Assembly: GCF_002741075.1 (NCBI RefSeq)
Contig: NZ_CP016634.1
Coordinates: 1,906,501-1,970,500 of the forward strand
Origin: Pseudomonas putida
GTDB lineage: Bacteria > Pseudomonadota > Gammaproteobacteria > Pseudomonadales > Pseudomonadaceae
Direction of reading: 5' to 3'
DNA: 64,000 nt
The notes beneath the pieces were generated by a model. The model saw nothing but the letters and a program-made list of their open reading frames with translations, was not told the DNA's origin and searched no databases. Both the position numbers and the translations under genes were made by a program. This document shows, one piece after another, positions 53,985 to 63,230 of the stretch; positions within the stretch are counted from its first letter, which is position 1, and the number at the start of each line of letters is the position of its first letter.

Positions 53985-55004
53985 TCATGAACTCTCGCGC
54001 ACCATCAACTCGAACCCCAGGTCCTGCTGCGCGGTGGCCACGTGCTTGCCGTCGAGCAACGCCAACAGCGCCTGGGCAGCACCGCGCCCGACAGCGGCCC
54101 GGGGGGTGCGGATCGAGGTCAGGCGCGGCACCATGTGCGCCGATGCCGGCAGATCGTTGAAGCCGACCATCGCCACCTGGCGCGGCACCTCGACGCCCTG
54201 GCGCAAGGCCTGCAATACCGCGCCCTGGGCCAAGTCATCGTTACAGAAGAACACGCCATCGACATCCGGCGCCTGCGCAAGCAAACGACTGAAAAGCTCG
54301 CTGCCCAGGCCGATGGATGACGGTTGTGGCGCCAACAGTTCCAACTCTGGCGCCTGCAGACCGGCCTCGGCCAGCGCCTGGCGAAAGCCCTCGGCGCGCT
54401 GCATCACGCGTGGGTCGAGTTGCGCAGCGATGAACGCCAGGCGCCGCCGCCCACGTTCGATCAGATGACGAGCTGCAGCGCGCCCGGCCTGCTGCTGGGA
54501 GAATCCTACCGACAACTGCCCCGCCTCGCCCCCTAGCTCCATCATATGAACACAGGGCACCCCGCTGGCAGCCAACATCTGACGGGACGCCTCGCTGCGC
54601 TCGAAACCGGTGAGCAAGATGCCGCAAGGCTGATACGCCAGGTAGTTGCGGATGAGGTTTTCTTCTTCGGCCAGATCGTAATGGTAGTTGCCGATCAGCA
54701 CTTCCAGCCCTCTCGGGCGCATCACGTCGTGGATGGCCTCCAGGGTGTCGATGAACAGCTGGTTGGACAATGACGGGATCAACACCACCACCGACTGGCT
54801 ACGCGCCGAGGCCAATGCCCGGGCAGCCGGGTTGGCGACGTAGCCCAGGCTCGCCGCGGCGGCCACGACCTTTTCCACCAATTCAGGGGCCACGGTGCTT
54901 ACACCGCGCAAGGCGCGGGAAGCGGTAATGGGGGAAACCCCCGAAAGTCTGGCGACTTCAGCCAGGGTGGGACGACCAGTGGTACGCGAGCCTGTACGGG
55001 ACAT
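53985..55004 (-). CDS. gntR: LacI-family gluconate regulator GntR
   Basis: A 339-residue repressor with a LacI helix-turn-helix at the start (PTLAEVARLSGVSPITASRA, then LRGV) and a ribose-binding-protein-like sensor (about 65-335; VVVLIPSLSNQLFIDTLEAI, VDGVFFCNDDLAQGAVLQAL). In Pseudomonas this protein represses its own gene and gntK/gntT and is released by gluconate or 6-phosphogluconate. It is divergent from gntK across a 208-base region with operator-like sites. Confidence 0.9.
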   Translation of the reverse strand: MSRTGSRTTGRPTLAEVARLSGVSPITASRALRGVSTVAPELVEKVVAAAASLGYVANPAARALASARSQSVVVLIPSLSNQLFIDTLEAIHDVMRPRGLEVLIGNYHYDLAEEENLIRNYLAYQPCGILLTGFERSEASRQMLAASGVPCVHMMELGGEAGQLSVGFSQQQAGRAAARHLIERGRRRLAFIAAQLDPRVMQRAEGFRQALAEAGLQAPELELLAPQPSSIGLGSELFSRLLAQAPDVDGVFFCNDDLAQGAVLQALRQGVEVPRQVAMVGFNDLPASAHMVPRLTSIRTPRAAVGRGAAQALLALLDGKHVATAQQDLGFELMVRESS

Positions 55005-55045
55005 GGGTGTTGTAATTTTACTACTTGCCAGAAGAAGGAACGGCC

Positions 55046-55065
55046 ACTAAGGTAGCGCTGTCTCA
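55046..55065. promoter_or_regulatory. GntR operator-like site at the gntR promoter
   Basis: The sequence GGTAGCGCTGTCTC (55051-55064) is the reverse complement of GAGACAGCGCTACC and matches the other two copies near gntK and gntT. Extended to ACTAAGGTAGCGCT (55046-55059), it resembles the operator described for P. aeruginosa GntR. Confidence 0.65.
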
Positions 55066-55178
55066 GGATACAGGCAATGTATCTTTGGTAGCGGCTATGC
55101 GCCTAGCGTCCATACTGCGTAAAGACAAGACCAATAACACCCGGGAGGGTGGCGCTCGCAACTGTTTTCAACGGCACC

Positions 55179-55194
55179 GAGACAGCGCTATCTC
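55179..55194. promoter_or_regulatory. GntR operator-like site before gntK
   Basis: GAGACAGCGCTATCTC, 18 bases before the gntK start, repeats the site in the gntR promoter and the one before gntT. Its core AGCGCT is a palindrome. Confidence 0.65.
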
Positions 55195-55212
55195 ACCCCG
55201 CAGGAGGTACTG

Positions 55213-55752
55213 ATGAACTCTCCCCAGACCGCGATCGTGGTGATGGGCGTGGCAGGCTGCGGCAAGAGCTGCGTGGGCGCTGCCATTGCCAGCACGAGCG
55301 GTGGCCGCCTGATCGAAGGCGATGCCTTTCACCCTGCCGAAAACATCCAGAAGATGAGCGCTGGCATCCCCCTGAACGATGACGACCGCGCCGGTTGGCT
55401 GGTCCGACTGGGTCAGGAATTGCAGGCCGTGCTCAAGGCCGGCGAACGCCCTATCCTCACCTGCTCCGCGCTCAAGCGCCGGTATCGCGAGACCTTGCGC
55501 CAGGCCGTGCCGGGCCTTGGCTTCGTGTTTCTCGAACTGTGCCCTGACGAAGCGGAAAAGCGCGTGCTCGCCCGCCCCGGGCATTTCATGCCAGCCAGCC
55601 TTATCGACAGCCAGTTTGCCGCCCTGGAACCGCCCCATGGCGAGCCGCTCACCCTAACGCTGGATGCCACGCAACCCATCCAAGCGCTGGCCGTGGCGGT
55701 AGATACCTGGCTAAAGCCTCAAGGTGACCGGAGCCTGGCGCGTACCGCCTGA
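55213..55752 (+). CDS. gntK: Gluconokinase
   Basis: A 179-residue P-loop kinase that phosphorylates gluconate to 6-phosphogluconate. It has VVMGVAGCGKSCVGAAIA (Walker A), EGDAFHPAENIQKMSAGIPL, SALKRRYRETLR and PGHFMPASLIDSQFAALEPP, all typical of the GntK family. CAGGAGG precedes the ATG. The gntT gene follows 98 bases later. Confidence 0.95.
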   Translation: MNSPQTAIVVMGVAGCGKSCVGAAIASTSGGRLIEGDAFHPAENIQKMSAGIPLNDDDRAGWLVRLGQELQAVLKAGERPILTCSALKRRYRETLRQAVPGLGFVFLELCPDEAEKRVLARPGHFMPASLIDSQFAALEPPHGEPLTLTLDATQPIQALAVAVDTWLKPQGDRSLARTA

Positions 55753-55776
55753 GTCGGCGGTTTTCCGGCTCACCAA

Positions 55777-55791
55777 AGACAGCGCTATCTC
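55777..55791. promoter_or_regulatory. GntR operator-like site before gntT
   Basis: AGACAGCGCTATCTC, lying between gntK and gntT, is nearly identical to the site before gntK. It suggests gntT has its own GntR-controlled promoter. Confidence 0.65.
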
Positions 55792-55850
55792 GGCATCCGT
55801 GGATGCCGAACGTTTCGCCAAAACAATGATAAGACAGAGGCACATGAACC

Positions 55851-57203
55851 ATGTTCGGACTGGCTACTGATACCTACCTGCTACTCGACGCTCTGGTCAC
55901 CATCGTCGGACTCATCCTGCTGATCACCCATTTCAAGGTCCATCCCTTCGTCGCCCTGACCCTGGCCGCCGGCTTTCTCGGCCTGACCTCCGGCATGCCG
56001 GTGGCCAAGGTCATGAAATCCTTCCAGGACGGCTTTGGCGGCGTGCTCGGCTTCGTCGGCATCGTTCTGGCCTTGGGGACCATGCTGGGCAAGCTGATGG
56101 CCGACTCCGGCGGCGCCGACCAGATCGCCCAAACGCTGATCCGCGCATTCGGTAAACAGAAAGTGCACTGGGCCATGATGTTCGCCGCCTTCCTGGTGGG
56201 CATCCCACTGTTCTTCGAGATCGGCTTCGTGCTGCTGATCCCGCTGGTGTTCATCGTCGCCCGCCGCTCCGGGGTTTCGCTGATCAAGATCGGCATCCCG
56301 CTGCTGGCCGGCCTTTCTGTGGTCCACGGCCTGGTGCCACCGCACCCAGGCCCGCTGCTGGCGATCGGCATTTTCCACGCCGACATCGGCAAGACCATCT
56401 TCTACGGCCTGCTGGTGGCCCTGCCCACTGCAGTGATCGCGGGCCCGCTGTTCGGTAATTTCATCGCCCGCTACATTCCGGGCAATCCCTCCCAGGAACT
56501 GATGGACCAAATTGCCCGGGAGACCAATCAGAACAACCTGCCAGGCTTCGGCATCACGCTGCTCACCGTGCTGCTGCCGGTGGTCCTTATGCTGCTCAAG
56601 ACCTTCGCCGACGTGGTGCTGCCCGCCGAGCACATCGTGCGCCAGTGGATGGACCTGATCGGCCACCCCATCACCGCGCTGCTCGCCGCACTGCTGCTGG
56701 CGTTCTACACCTTCGGTTCGGCACGTGGTTTCTCTCGCCAGCAGATCATGAAGATGCTCGATCAGAGCCTCGCCCCGACCGCCGCTATCGTGCTGATCGT
56801 CGGTGCCGGTGGTGGCTTCAAGCAGATGTTGGTGGATACCGGTGTGGGTAATGTCATCGGCCAGATGGCGGTACAAGCCGAGATTTCGCCGATCCTGCTG
56901 GCCTGGCTGGTCGCTGCGGTGATCCGCATCGCGACCGGTTCAGCGACCGTGGCCACGATCACCGGGGCCGGCATCGTCGCACCGGTGATCGATCTGGTTC
57001 CGGGCGTGAACCGTGAATTGCTGGTGCTGGCCACCGGTGCAGGCTCGTTGATTCTGTCCCATGTCAACGACGCCGGTTTCTGGCTGGTCAAACAGTACTT
57101 CAACATGACCGTGGCCGAGACGTTCAAGACCTGGAGCATGATGGAAACCATCCTTTCGGTGGTCGGCATCATCTTCATCATGCTGTTGTCGCTGGCGGTC
57201 TGA
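55851..57203 (+). CDS. gntT: Gluconate permease of the GntP family
   Basis: A 450-residue inner-membrane symporter with about twelve helices. The conserved start FKVHPFVALTLAAGFLGLTS, VHGLVPPHPGPLLAIGIF and SHVNDAGFWLVKQYFNMTVA identify the GntP family, which takes up D-gluconate with protons. It works with gntK to feed 6-phosphogluconate into the Entner-Doudoroff pathway. Confidence 0.94.
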   Translation: MFGLATDTYLLLDALVTIVGLILLITHFKVHPFVALTLAAGFLGLTSGMPVAKVMKSFQDGFGGVLGFVGIVLALGTMLGKLMADSGGADQIAQTLIRAFGKQKVHWAMMFAAFLVGIPLFFEIGFVLLIPLVFIVARRSGVSLIKIGIPLLAGLSVVHGLVPPHPGPLLAIGIFHADIGKTIFYGLLVALPTAVIAGPLFGNFIARYIPGNPSQELMDQIARETNQNNLPGFGITLLTVLLPVVLMLLKTFADVVLPAEHIVRQWMDLIGHPITALLAALLLAFYTFGSARGFSRQQIMKMLDQSLAPTAAIVLIVGAGGGFKQMLVDTGVGNVIGQMAVQAEISPILLAWLVAAVIRIATGSATVATITGAGIVAPVIDLVPGVNRELLVLATGAGSLILSHVNDAGFWLVKQYFNMTVAETFKTWSMMETILSVVGIIFIMLLSLAV

Positions 57204-57291
57204 CCGTTCGTCGCAGTGGTGGCACCTTGCTTTGCGGGTTGCAGCCCAACCCAGGTACAGGCAACGCGCCTTTACCCGCAAGGAGCCACCC

Positions 57292-57600
57292 ATGAAACGA
57301 TCCCGCACCTGGCTGCTCGCCGCCCTGCTGGCCTCTCCCCTGGCCCTGGCGGTGGGCACCGGCCCAACCCACCCAGACGACCCGCACAACACCGCGCCCA
57401 AGCCGGGCGCCGACAGCACCCTCAACCCCATCGAGAAGCCTGTGCCCCGGGATACCGACCCGCGCATCCAGGGCAATGATCCAGACAGCCCGCCTGCTGA
57501 GCAGAACGATAATCGCAACCTGCCGGGAATGGACGGCGGCGGTTCGGAGGGCATGCGTGGGCATGGCGATGGCGGCACCCGCGGCCAGGGGCAGCCCTGA
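57292..57600 (+). CDS. Secreted Pro/Gly/Asp-rich small protein
   Basis: A 102-residue protein with a signal peptide (about 1-21, ending LALAVG) and a disordered, acidic, Pro-, Asp- and Gly-rich mature part, for example THPDDPHNTAPKPGAD and GMDGGGSEGMRGHGDGG. No domain is recognised. AAGGAG at good distance before the ATG supports translation. It probably acts outside the cytoplasmic membrane; function unknown. Confidence 0.75.
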   Translation: MKRSRTWLLAALLASPLALAVGTGPTHPDDPHNTAPKPGADSTLNPIEKPVPRDTDPRIQGNDPDSPPAEQNDNRNLPGMDGGGSEGMRGHGDGGTRGQGQP

Positions 57601-57690
57601 AGATCCTGGGGCTGCTGCAGCCCACCGCAGGTTACGCCACCTCCTGCAACGGCTTGCCCGCTGCCCGTGGGAGGTAGCGAAGCCTGCGAG

Positions 57691-57709
57691 GGGGCGCAAA
57701 CCGCGCCCC
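57691..57709. other. GC-rich hairpin between convergent genes
   Basis: GGGGCGC (57691-57697) pairs with GCGCCCC (57703-57709) around AAACC, six bases before the end of the convergent response-regulator gene. No T run follows, so a terminator role is uncertain. Confidence 0.4.
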
Positions 57710-57714
57710 AAGGC

Positions 57715-59139
57715 TCACCACTGTCGCTTGTCGGGCCGGGTCAGCCCTAGCTTTTCGATGCGATAGCGCAGCATGTCCCGCGACAGGCCCAGCAGGCGCG
57801 CCGACTTGGTGACGTTCCAGTCCGTGCGATCCAGGGTCCGGCACACCAGATCGCGCTCCATGTCCGGCAGGCTGGTCCCGGGTTCCGGCTCATGGCGCGG
57901 CGGCTCGAAGGCGATCGGCGTGGGCAGGGTCATGGGTTCGTCGACCAGGGTCATGCACAGGTTCAACTGGTGCGCGGCCACGACATCATTGGGCGCCAGC
58001 AGCACCGTCTGCTCGAGCATGTTGCGCAGCTCCCGCACATTGCCCGGCCAGCTGTAGCCCAGCATCAACGCCTCAGCCTCGGCAGAGAACCGCAGGTTGG
58101 GCTTGCCATATCGGCGCCCATGATGGGCCAGGAAGTGCCTGGCCAGCAGCAGGATGTCCTGGCCTCGCGCATACAGCCGCGGCACCTTCAGCGCGATGAT
58201 ACGCAGGCGGAAGAACAAATCCCGCCGGAACTTGCCCTGTTGCACCATCTGCTCCAGGTTGCAGTTGGTGGCGCTGATGACCCGCAGGTCCACCTTGCGC
58301 TCCTTGACCGCCCCGATCCGACGGATGCTGCGGTCCTCCAGCAGCTTGAGCAGCTTGGCCTGCAGCACCAGATCCATTTCGCCGATTTCGTCGAGGAACA
58401 ACGTCCCGCCATCGGCCGCCTCGACCAGCCCCACGCGGCGCTCCTTGGCGTCGGTGAAGGCCCCCTTCTCGTGACCGAACAGCTCGGCCTCCAGCAAGTT
58501 GGCAGGAATCGAGGCACAGTTGAATTCAATGAACGGCCCCTTGCTGCGTGAGCCGTCGAAATGCAGAGCGCGCGCCACCAGCTCCTTGCCGGTGCCCGTT
58601 TCCCCTTCGATCAGCACCGGCGGCAGGTCGTCGCTGGCCATGCGCTGCTCGGCGTCGAGCAACTGGCGCAACGTGTGCTTGAGGTTGAGCATCGCCGAAG
58701 ATTCGCCGATCAGCGCCTGCAAGCCAGACTTCTGCGCCTCACGCTCCTGGTAGAACGACAAGGTGCGCTCCATGCGCTCGGCCGCCAGGGCTTTGTCGAG
58801 CATCAGCTTGAGCTCGGCCAGTACCACCGGCTTGGTCAGGTAATGGAATGCGCCTTCCTTCATGGCCAGCACGGCGTCTTCGACATTGCCGTATCCGGTC
58901 ATCATGATCACCTTGAGCTCCGGCGCCTGGGTGATCAGTGCGCGCAACAGCTCATGGCCGCTCATGCCGGGCAGGGAGTTGTCGGTCAGCACCGCATCAG
59001 GCAGACCTTGCTTGATGTGCTCCAATGCAAGCTCCGCGCTATGGCAGACCGTGACTTCGAACCCCTTCAACCCAAGGTAGGTGCGTATGTTGTCGGCGAG
59101 GATCTCGTCATCCTCGACTACCAGAATGCTGGGCCCCAT
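57715..59139 (-). CDS. NtrC-type response regulator with GAFTDA loop
   Basis: A 474-residue regulator: receiver domain (about 1-120; Asp in AVLTDNSLPGMSG, Lys in YLTKPV), AAA+ domain (about 145-380; GETGTGKE, GGTLFLDEIGEMDLVLQAKL) and C-terminal Fis-type helix-turn-helix (VTKSARLLGLSRDMLRYRIE). The loop that touches sigma-54 reads GAFTDA, not GAFTGA, although Walker and sensor motifs are intact. Its start at 59139 (GGGAGGGGACC upstream) overlaps the end of the kinase gene by 32 bases, so kinase and regulator are coupled. Confidence 0.9.
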   Translation of the reverse strand: MGPSILVVEDDEILADNIRTYLGLKGFEVTVCHSAELALEHIKQGLPDAVLTDNSLPGMSGHELLRALITQAPELKVIMMTGYGNVEDAVLAMKEGAFHYLTKPVVLAELKLMLDKALAAERMERTLSFYQEREAQKSGLQALIGESSAMLNLKHTLRQLLDAEQRMASDDLPPVLIEGETGTGKELVARALHFDGSRSKGPFIEFNCASIPANLLEAELFGHEKGAFTDAKERRVGLVEAADGGTLFLDEIGEMDLVLQAKLLKLLEDRSIRRIGAVKERKVDLRVISATNCNLEQMVQQGKFRRDLFFRLRIIALKVPRLYARGQDILLLARHFLAHHGRRYGKPNLRFSAEAEALMLGYSWPGNVRELRNMLEQTVLLAPNDVVAAHQLNLCMTLVDEPMTLPTPIAFEPPRHEPEPGTSLPDMERDLVCRTLDRTDWNVTKSARLLGLSRDMLRYRIEKLGLTRPDKRQW

Positions 59140-60601
59140 GGTCCCCTCCCGCTGCAATATTGAATACAAGGCTCACGCGGGTTCCTTCCTCTTCACGGCT
59201 GGTCAGGCTGACCGAGCCGCCAAAGCGTTCCATGATGCGCTTGACCAGGGCCAGGCCCACACCGAGGCCGCCCTGCTTGGTGGTGAAGAACGGTTTGAAC
59301 ACCATCCGCTCCTGTTGCTGGCTCATGCCTCTGCCCGTATCGCTAAGCACCAGCCGCACCTGTTGACCTTCCAGGCAACTGACCTCGGCGCACAACAGGC
59401 CGCCCTTGGGCATCGCCTCCAGGGCGTTGGCGAACAGGCTGTTGAGGATCTGGGTCAGTTGCAGCGGCTGGCTGACCACCCACTGCTGGGCCGGCCCTTC
59501 GAAGCTGAACTGCACGCCATTGCGCTCGATCTGCTGCTGGAACGCCAGCCGGGTATCCTCGATTGCCTCCACCAGATCCACCGGTTCGGCCTCGTCGCTG
59601 GCCGGGCGCAGCGACGCCAGCAAATCACGCACCCAGCGTGACATCCGATCGACTTGGCTGATGATGTCAGCGATGTTCTTGCGCGCCGGATCGCTGGCGA
59701 TCTCCTGGGCGAGTTCTGCGCTGGAGCGAATGTTGGCCAGGGGATTGCGCAGGCTGTGGGCCACGGCCGAGGACATCTCGCCCAGCGCCACGTAGGTTTC
59801 GCTGGCCACCAGGCGATCCTGCTGATGGTGCAGCATCCCCGCAGCACGGCGCACGATCCAGAACAGGCCGAAATAGATCAGCACCCCGCCCACCAGGGTC
59901 GAGCACCAGATCAGCACATAGCCACGCTGGATGCGCCGCACCAGATCCTGAGGCTCTTTGTAGATCTCGACCATCGACAGCACCTTTTCACCCTGGCTGT
60001 CGAACAGCGGAATGTAGTTCTCGATGAACAGGTAGCGGGGTTCGCGTTGGAATTTCTGTTCCTCCCGATCATCCTCCGCCTTGTGATAGCTCGCTGACAC
60101 CGGCTTGCGCGAGTCGAAGGCCTCCTCCAGGTCGTCATCTTCGACAATGCGTTTACCCAGCAGGTCCGGATTGGTGGACCAGACAACGGTACGGTCATAG
60201 GCGTAGACGTTGGCCAATAGGATGTCGGGCAAATGTGCCACGTGGTCGAGGAATTCTCCGCGGGTCGATTGCACCAGGCCCGGAGCGACCTGCAGATGCT
60301 GGTTGTCCAGACGCGGGTCGAGCAGTTCACCCATGGTGGTGCCCGGTGGTAATTGAGAATGGCGAACCTCAGCCTGGGCCATGGCCTGGATGAACTGGGC
60401 GGTGAGCATGGCATCGCGCTCGACGCTGTCGCGCACCACGAAACGGGTCGAGAAGTACCCCAGCGCACCAGCCACCGCCGCAATGATCAACAGACTGATC
60501 ACCGAGAACCAGCGCAGCAGGTTGAATTCACGCAGTGGCGCCGCGAGCCCGCTAGAGGGGCCGGCAGCCTTGTCCGGAATATCGTGTTCCAGCATCTGCA
60601 T
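59108..60601 (-). CDS. Membrane histidine kinase, partner of the GAFTDA regulator
   Basis: A 497-residue sensor kinase with two membrane helices (about 33-53 and 228-250), a periplasmic sensor domain between them (about 55-225; EFLDHVAHLPDILLANVYAY), and a kinase of the NtrB/AtoS style. The H-box is SSAVAHSLRNPLANIRSSAE; DTGRGMSQQQERMVFKPFFT and KQGGLGVGLALVKRIMERFG form the ATPase region. It overlaps its regulator by 32 bases. The gene downstream of it on the left is that regulator, and a close paralogue lies upstream. Confidence 0.92.
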   Translation of the reverse strand: MQMLEHDIPDKAAGPSSGLAAPLREFNLLRWFSVISLLIIAAVAGALGYFSTRFVVRDSVERDAMLTAQFIQAMAQAEVRHSQLPPGTTMGELLDPRLDNQHLQVAPGLVQSTRGEFLDHVAHLPDILLANVYAYDRTVVWSTNPDLLGKRIVEDDDLEEAFDSRKPVSASYHKAEDDREEQKFQREPRYLFIENYIPLFDSQGEKVLSMVEIYKEPQDLVRRIQRGYVLIWCSTLVGGVLIYFGLFWIVRRAAGMLHHQQDRLVASETYVALGEMSSAVAHSLRNPLANIRSSAELAQEIASDPARKNIADIISQVDRMSRWVRDLLASLRPASDEAEPVDLVEAIEDTRLAFQQQIERNGVQFSFEGPAQQWVVSQPLQLTQILNSLFANALEAMPKGGLLCAEVSCLEGQQVRLVLSDTGRGMSQQQERMVFKPFFTTKQGGLGVGLALVKRIMERFGGSVSLTSREEEGTRVSLVFNIAAGGDHGAQHSGSRG

Positions 60602-60739
60602 CGCATCGTTCCCGTTCGAAGACGTCGGGGTGACGGTGTATCAAGGGAGTGCTACCGCCTGTAGCAACGTGATAGCACTTGGCCTGAAAAGCTGCCGCCA
60701 CCATTGGTCGCACTCAGCATGCTGCAAGAACTCAGCCAG

Positions 60740-60895
60740 TCGCTAATGAAAGGCAATATTCATTTAAAATCAATAACTTATGAAAATATTAAAATCTTGA
60801 TTCGAGATAAATACCCCACAAATGGGTAACACCACCCAAACATCACACATTTCTTTTAAAAACAGTGATGTACGAAATATTTATCATGTAAAAAA
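60740..60895. other. AT-rich intergenic block between the two kinase genes
   Basis: This 156-base block is far richer in A and T than the rest of the window. It begins after the presumed promoter area of the left kinase and ends at the stop of the right kinase. It likely holds the promoter of the left kinase-regulator pair and could be a target of H-NS-like (MvaT) silencing. No gene is seen in 60602-60895. Confidence 0.5.
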
Positions 60896-62350
60896 TCAAT
60901 ATATCGCCAAGCGGAAATTCAGTGAAACACGGGTGCCTTGCCCTTCCCGACTGCTCAACCGAACCGAACCGCCGTAGCGCTCCATGATCCGCCTAACCAG
61001 CACCAGCCCTACCCCCAGACCACCCTGTTTGGTGGTGAAGAACGGCCGAAAGGCCATGCGCTGCTGCTGATCGCTCATGCCCCGCCCGGTATCCGACAGG
61101 CACAAGGTCAGGCTGCGCCGGTCGTGGCGCATCACTTCCGCGCGCAACTGACCACCCTGCTCCATGGACTCCAGCGCATTGGCAATCAAGCTGTTGAAGA
61201 TCTGTCCCAGCAATACCGGATGCCCCACCACCCGCACTGGCGGCAGCGGCTTGACGTCCAGGGTCACGCCGCTTCGCGCCAGCGGCACGGCAAATGCCTG
61301 TAGGCTCTCCTGCAGCACCTGGGAAAGGTCCACCGGCACGGCCTCATCGTTGAGCGGGCGCAGCGACTGCAGTAGCTGGCGAACCCATAGGGACATACGG
61401 TCCACCTGGCTGATGATGTCGCTGATGTTCTTCTGCGCCGGCCCTGCATCGAACGCCTGGGCCAGCTCGGCACTGGAGCGGATGCTGGCCAAGGGGTTGC
61501 GCAGGCTGTGGGCGACCGCCGAGGACATCTCCCCCAGGGCCACATAGGTCTCGTTGCTGATCAGCCGCTTCTGCTGCACGGCCATCACCCGTTCCGCGCG
61601 GCGCATGATGCCGTAGAGGCCGAAATACACCAGGCCCGCACCTACGGCGATGGCGAGCCAGATCAGCAGCAGACCATGCTCGATGCGTACGATGAGGTCA
61701 TGGGGCTCTTTATAGATTTCCACCATGGCGGTGACCCGTTCACCATCGGCATCGAACAAAGGAATGTAGTTCTCGACGAACAGCTGCTGGGGCGGGGTCA
61801 CGAACTTCTGCTCGCTGCGCGCATCATCGAAGTCGTGATAGCTGGCCGACACCCGCATCTTGTACTCGAAGGCCTGCTCCAAGTCTTCGTCGGACTCGAT
61901 CGATTTGCCGGTCAGCGCCGGGTTGCTCGACCAGATCACCGTCCGGTCCGGGGCATAGATATTGGCCAGCAGAATATCGGGCAAATGGGCGATGTGGTCG
62001 AGGAACTCGCCGCGGGCCCGGCGCCGGGCATCGGGGTCGACGTCAGGCATGGCCTGGTCAGTGCGCGGGTCAAGCAGTTCACCCATGGTGCGCACATTGG
62101 GGATCGACACATGACGCACTTCGGCATCGGCGATGGCCTGGATGAACTGCGCCGAGAGCAAGGCGTCGCGTTCGACACTCTCATTGATGATGAAACGGCT
62201 GGAGATCAGCCCTAGCCCAACGGCGATCGAGACGATGATCGCCAGGCTCACCCAGGCGTACCAACGTAGCAAATCGAACGGTTTATGGGCCGCGCTACTG
62301 TCGCCGCCAACGGGCACTTCGAGTGTGGCGCAACGCGGGGCGAGGTCCAT
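60896..62350 (-). CDS. Paralogous membrane histidine kinase without its own regulator gene
   Basis: A 484-residue kinase very similar in order and sequence to the one at 59.1-60.6 kb: same sensor phrase EFLDHIAHLPDILLANIYAP, same SSAVAHSLRNPLASIRSSAE H-box, and KQGGLGVGLVLVRRIMERYG. The N-terminal 30 residues and the C-terminus differ. No response regulator lies next to it. It probably signals to the same NtrC-type regulator. GGAG at good distance supports the ATG at 62350; an upstream TTG is less likely. Confidence 0.9.
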   Translation of the reverse strand: MDLAPRCATLEVPVGGDSSAAHKPFDLLRWYAWVSLAIIVSIAVGLGLISSRFIINESVERDALLSAQFIQAIADAEVRHVSIPNVRTMGELLDPRTDQAMPDVDPDARRRARGEFLDHIAHLPDILLANIYAPDRTVIWSSNPALTGKSIESDEDLEQAFEYKMRVSASYHDFDDARSEQKFVTPPQQLFVENYIPLFDADGERVTAMVEIYKEPHDLIVRIEHGLLLIWLAIAVGAGLVYFGLYGIMRRAERVMAVQQKRLISNETYVALGEMSSAVAHSLRNPLASIRSSAELAQAFDAGPAQKNISDIISQVDRMSLWVRQLLQSLRPLNDEAVPVDLSQVLQESLQAFAVPLARSGVTLDVKPLPPVRVVGHPVLLGQIFNSLIANALESMEQGGQLRAEVMRHDRRSLTLCLSDTGRGMSDQQQRMAFRPFFTTKQGGLGVGLVLVRRIMERYGGSVRLSSREGQGTRVSLNFRLAIY

Positions 62351-62451
62351 GGTCGACTCCAACGGCTGGGCACCTTCAAAAGGTTATAGCCCAGAGTTGG
62401 GGAAGTGAGCACACCCGGCGCGACAATTGAACTGCGAAGCTGCGCTCGCGA

Positions 62452-63048
62452 CTACAACGGCGCATCTTCGGCCAGGCCCTGCAACTTGCGGTAGTCGCGC
62501 AAGACGTTGGGCACGTAGCGACGCGTCTCGGCAAAGGGCGGGACCACACCACCGCGGCTGATCACCGCATCGGGCCCGGCGTTGTATGCCGCCACGGCCA
62601 AGGTGATGTCATTGTCGAACAGCGTCAGCATGCGTTTGAGATAGCGCGCCCCACCTTGCAGGTTGGACGCGGGGTCCAGCACGTCCTTGACGCCCATCTC
62701 CTTCGCCGTGTCAGGCATCAGCTGCATCAGGCCAGCCGCCCCACGAGGTGAACGCGCCTTGGGGTTGTAGCCGGACTCAGCCTTGATCAGGGCGTGCAGC
62801 AATGCCTGGGGAACGCCGTGGGCCTCGGCCGCCTTGGCCACCAACTCGGCATAGGGCCGCCCGGTGATCAACTGGGCATCGGCCGGCCCGGCATGGGCCA
62901 CCGGCTCAGTGATGACCCGTTCGTAATGCCGTCCTGGCCGGTGCACGTTGGACAGCACATAGCCGCCCTTGGCATCGATGGAGATGTACATGTCGGCCTC
63001 TGCGGCACCCGCCGCCAACCAGATCAATCCCAAGATGATTCCACGCAT
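62452..63048 (-). CDS. Lytic transglycosylase of the SLT/GspH-like type
   Basis: A 198-residue periplasmic muramidase-like enzyme with a signal peptide (about 1-18). The catalytic domain has the Glu in ALIKAESGYNPKARSPRGAA, followed by GLMQLMPDTAKEMGV and LAVAAYNAGPDAV, typical of family 1 transglycosylases. It cuts peptidoglycan glycans, perhaps opening the wall for the secretion pseudopilus encoded by the divergent genes. GGAGG precedes the start. Confidence 0.9.
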   Translation of the reverse strand: MRGIILGLIWLAAGAAEADMYISIDAKGGYVLSNVHRPGRHYERVITEPVAHAGPADAQLITGRPYAELVAKAAEAHGVPQALLHALIKAESGYNPKARSPRGAAGLMQLMPDTAKEMGVKDVLDPASNLQGGARYLKRMLTLFDNDITLAVAAYNAGPDAVISRGGVVPPFAETRRYVPNVLRDYRKLQGLAEDAPL

Positions 63049-63230
63049 GTCGGCTGCCTCCCCGTCGTGGCCCCCGATGTGGGGGAAATGCCCCGGAAAA
63101 CCCGAGGTTTTCAGCTACGACGCAAGCACTGTGCCGCTTGCTGCGCCCCATGGCGCAAGGGCCCGAGCCAGACGTGCACGGCTGTTGCATGGCAAGGCAA
63201 ACCTGCCCGAACGCACTGGAGGATTTCACC

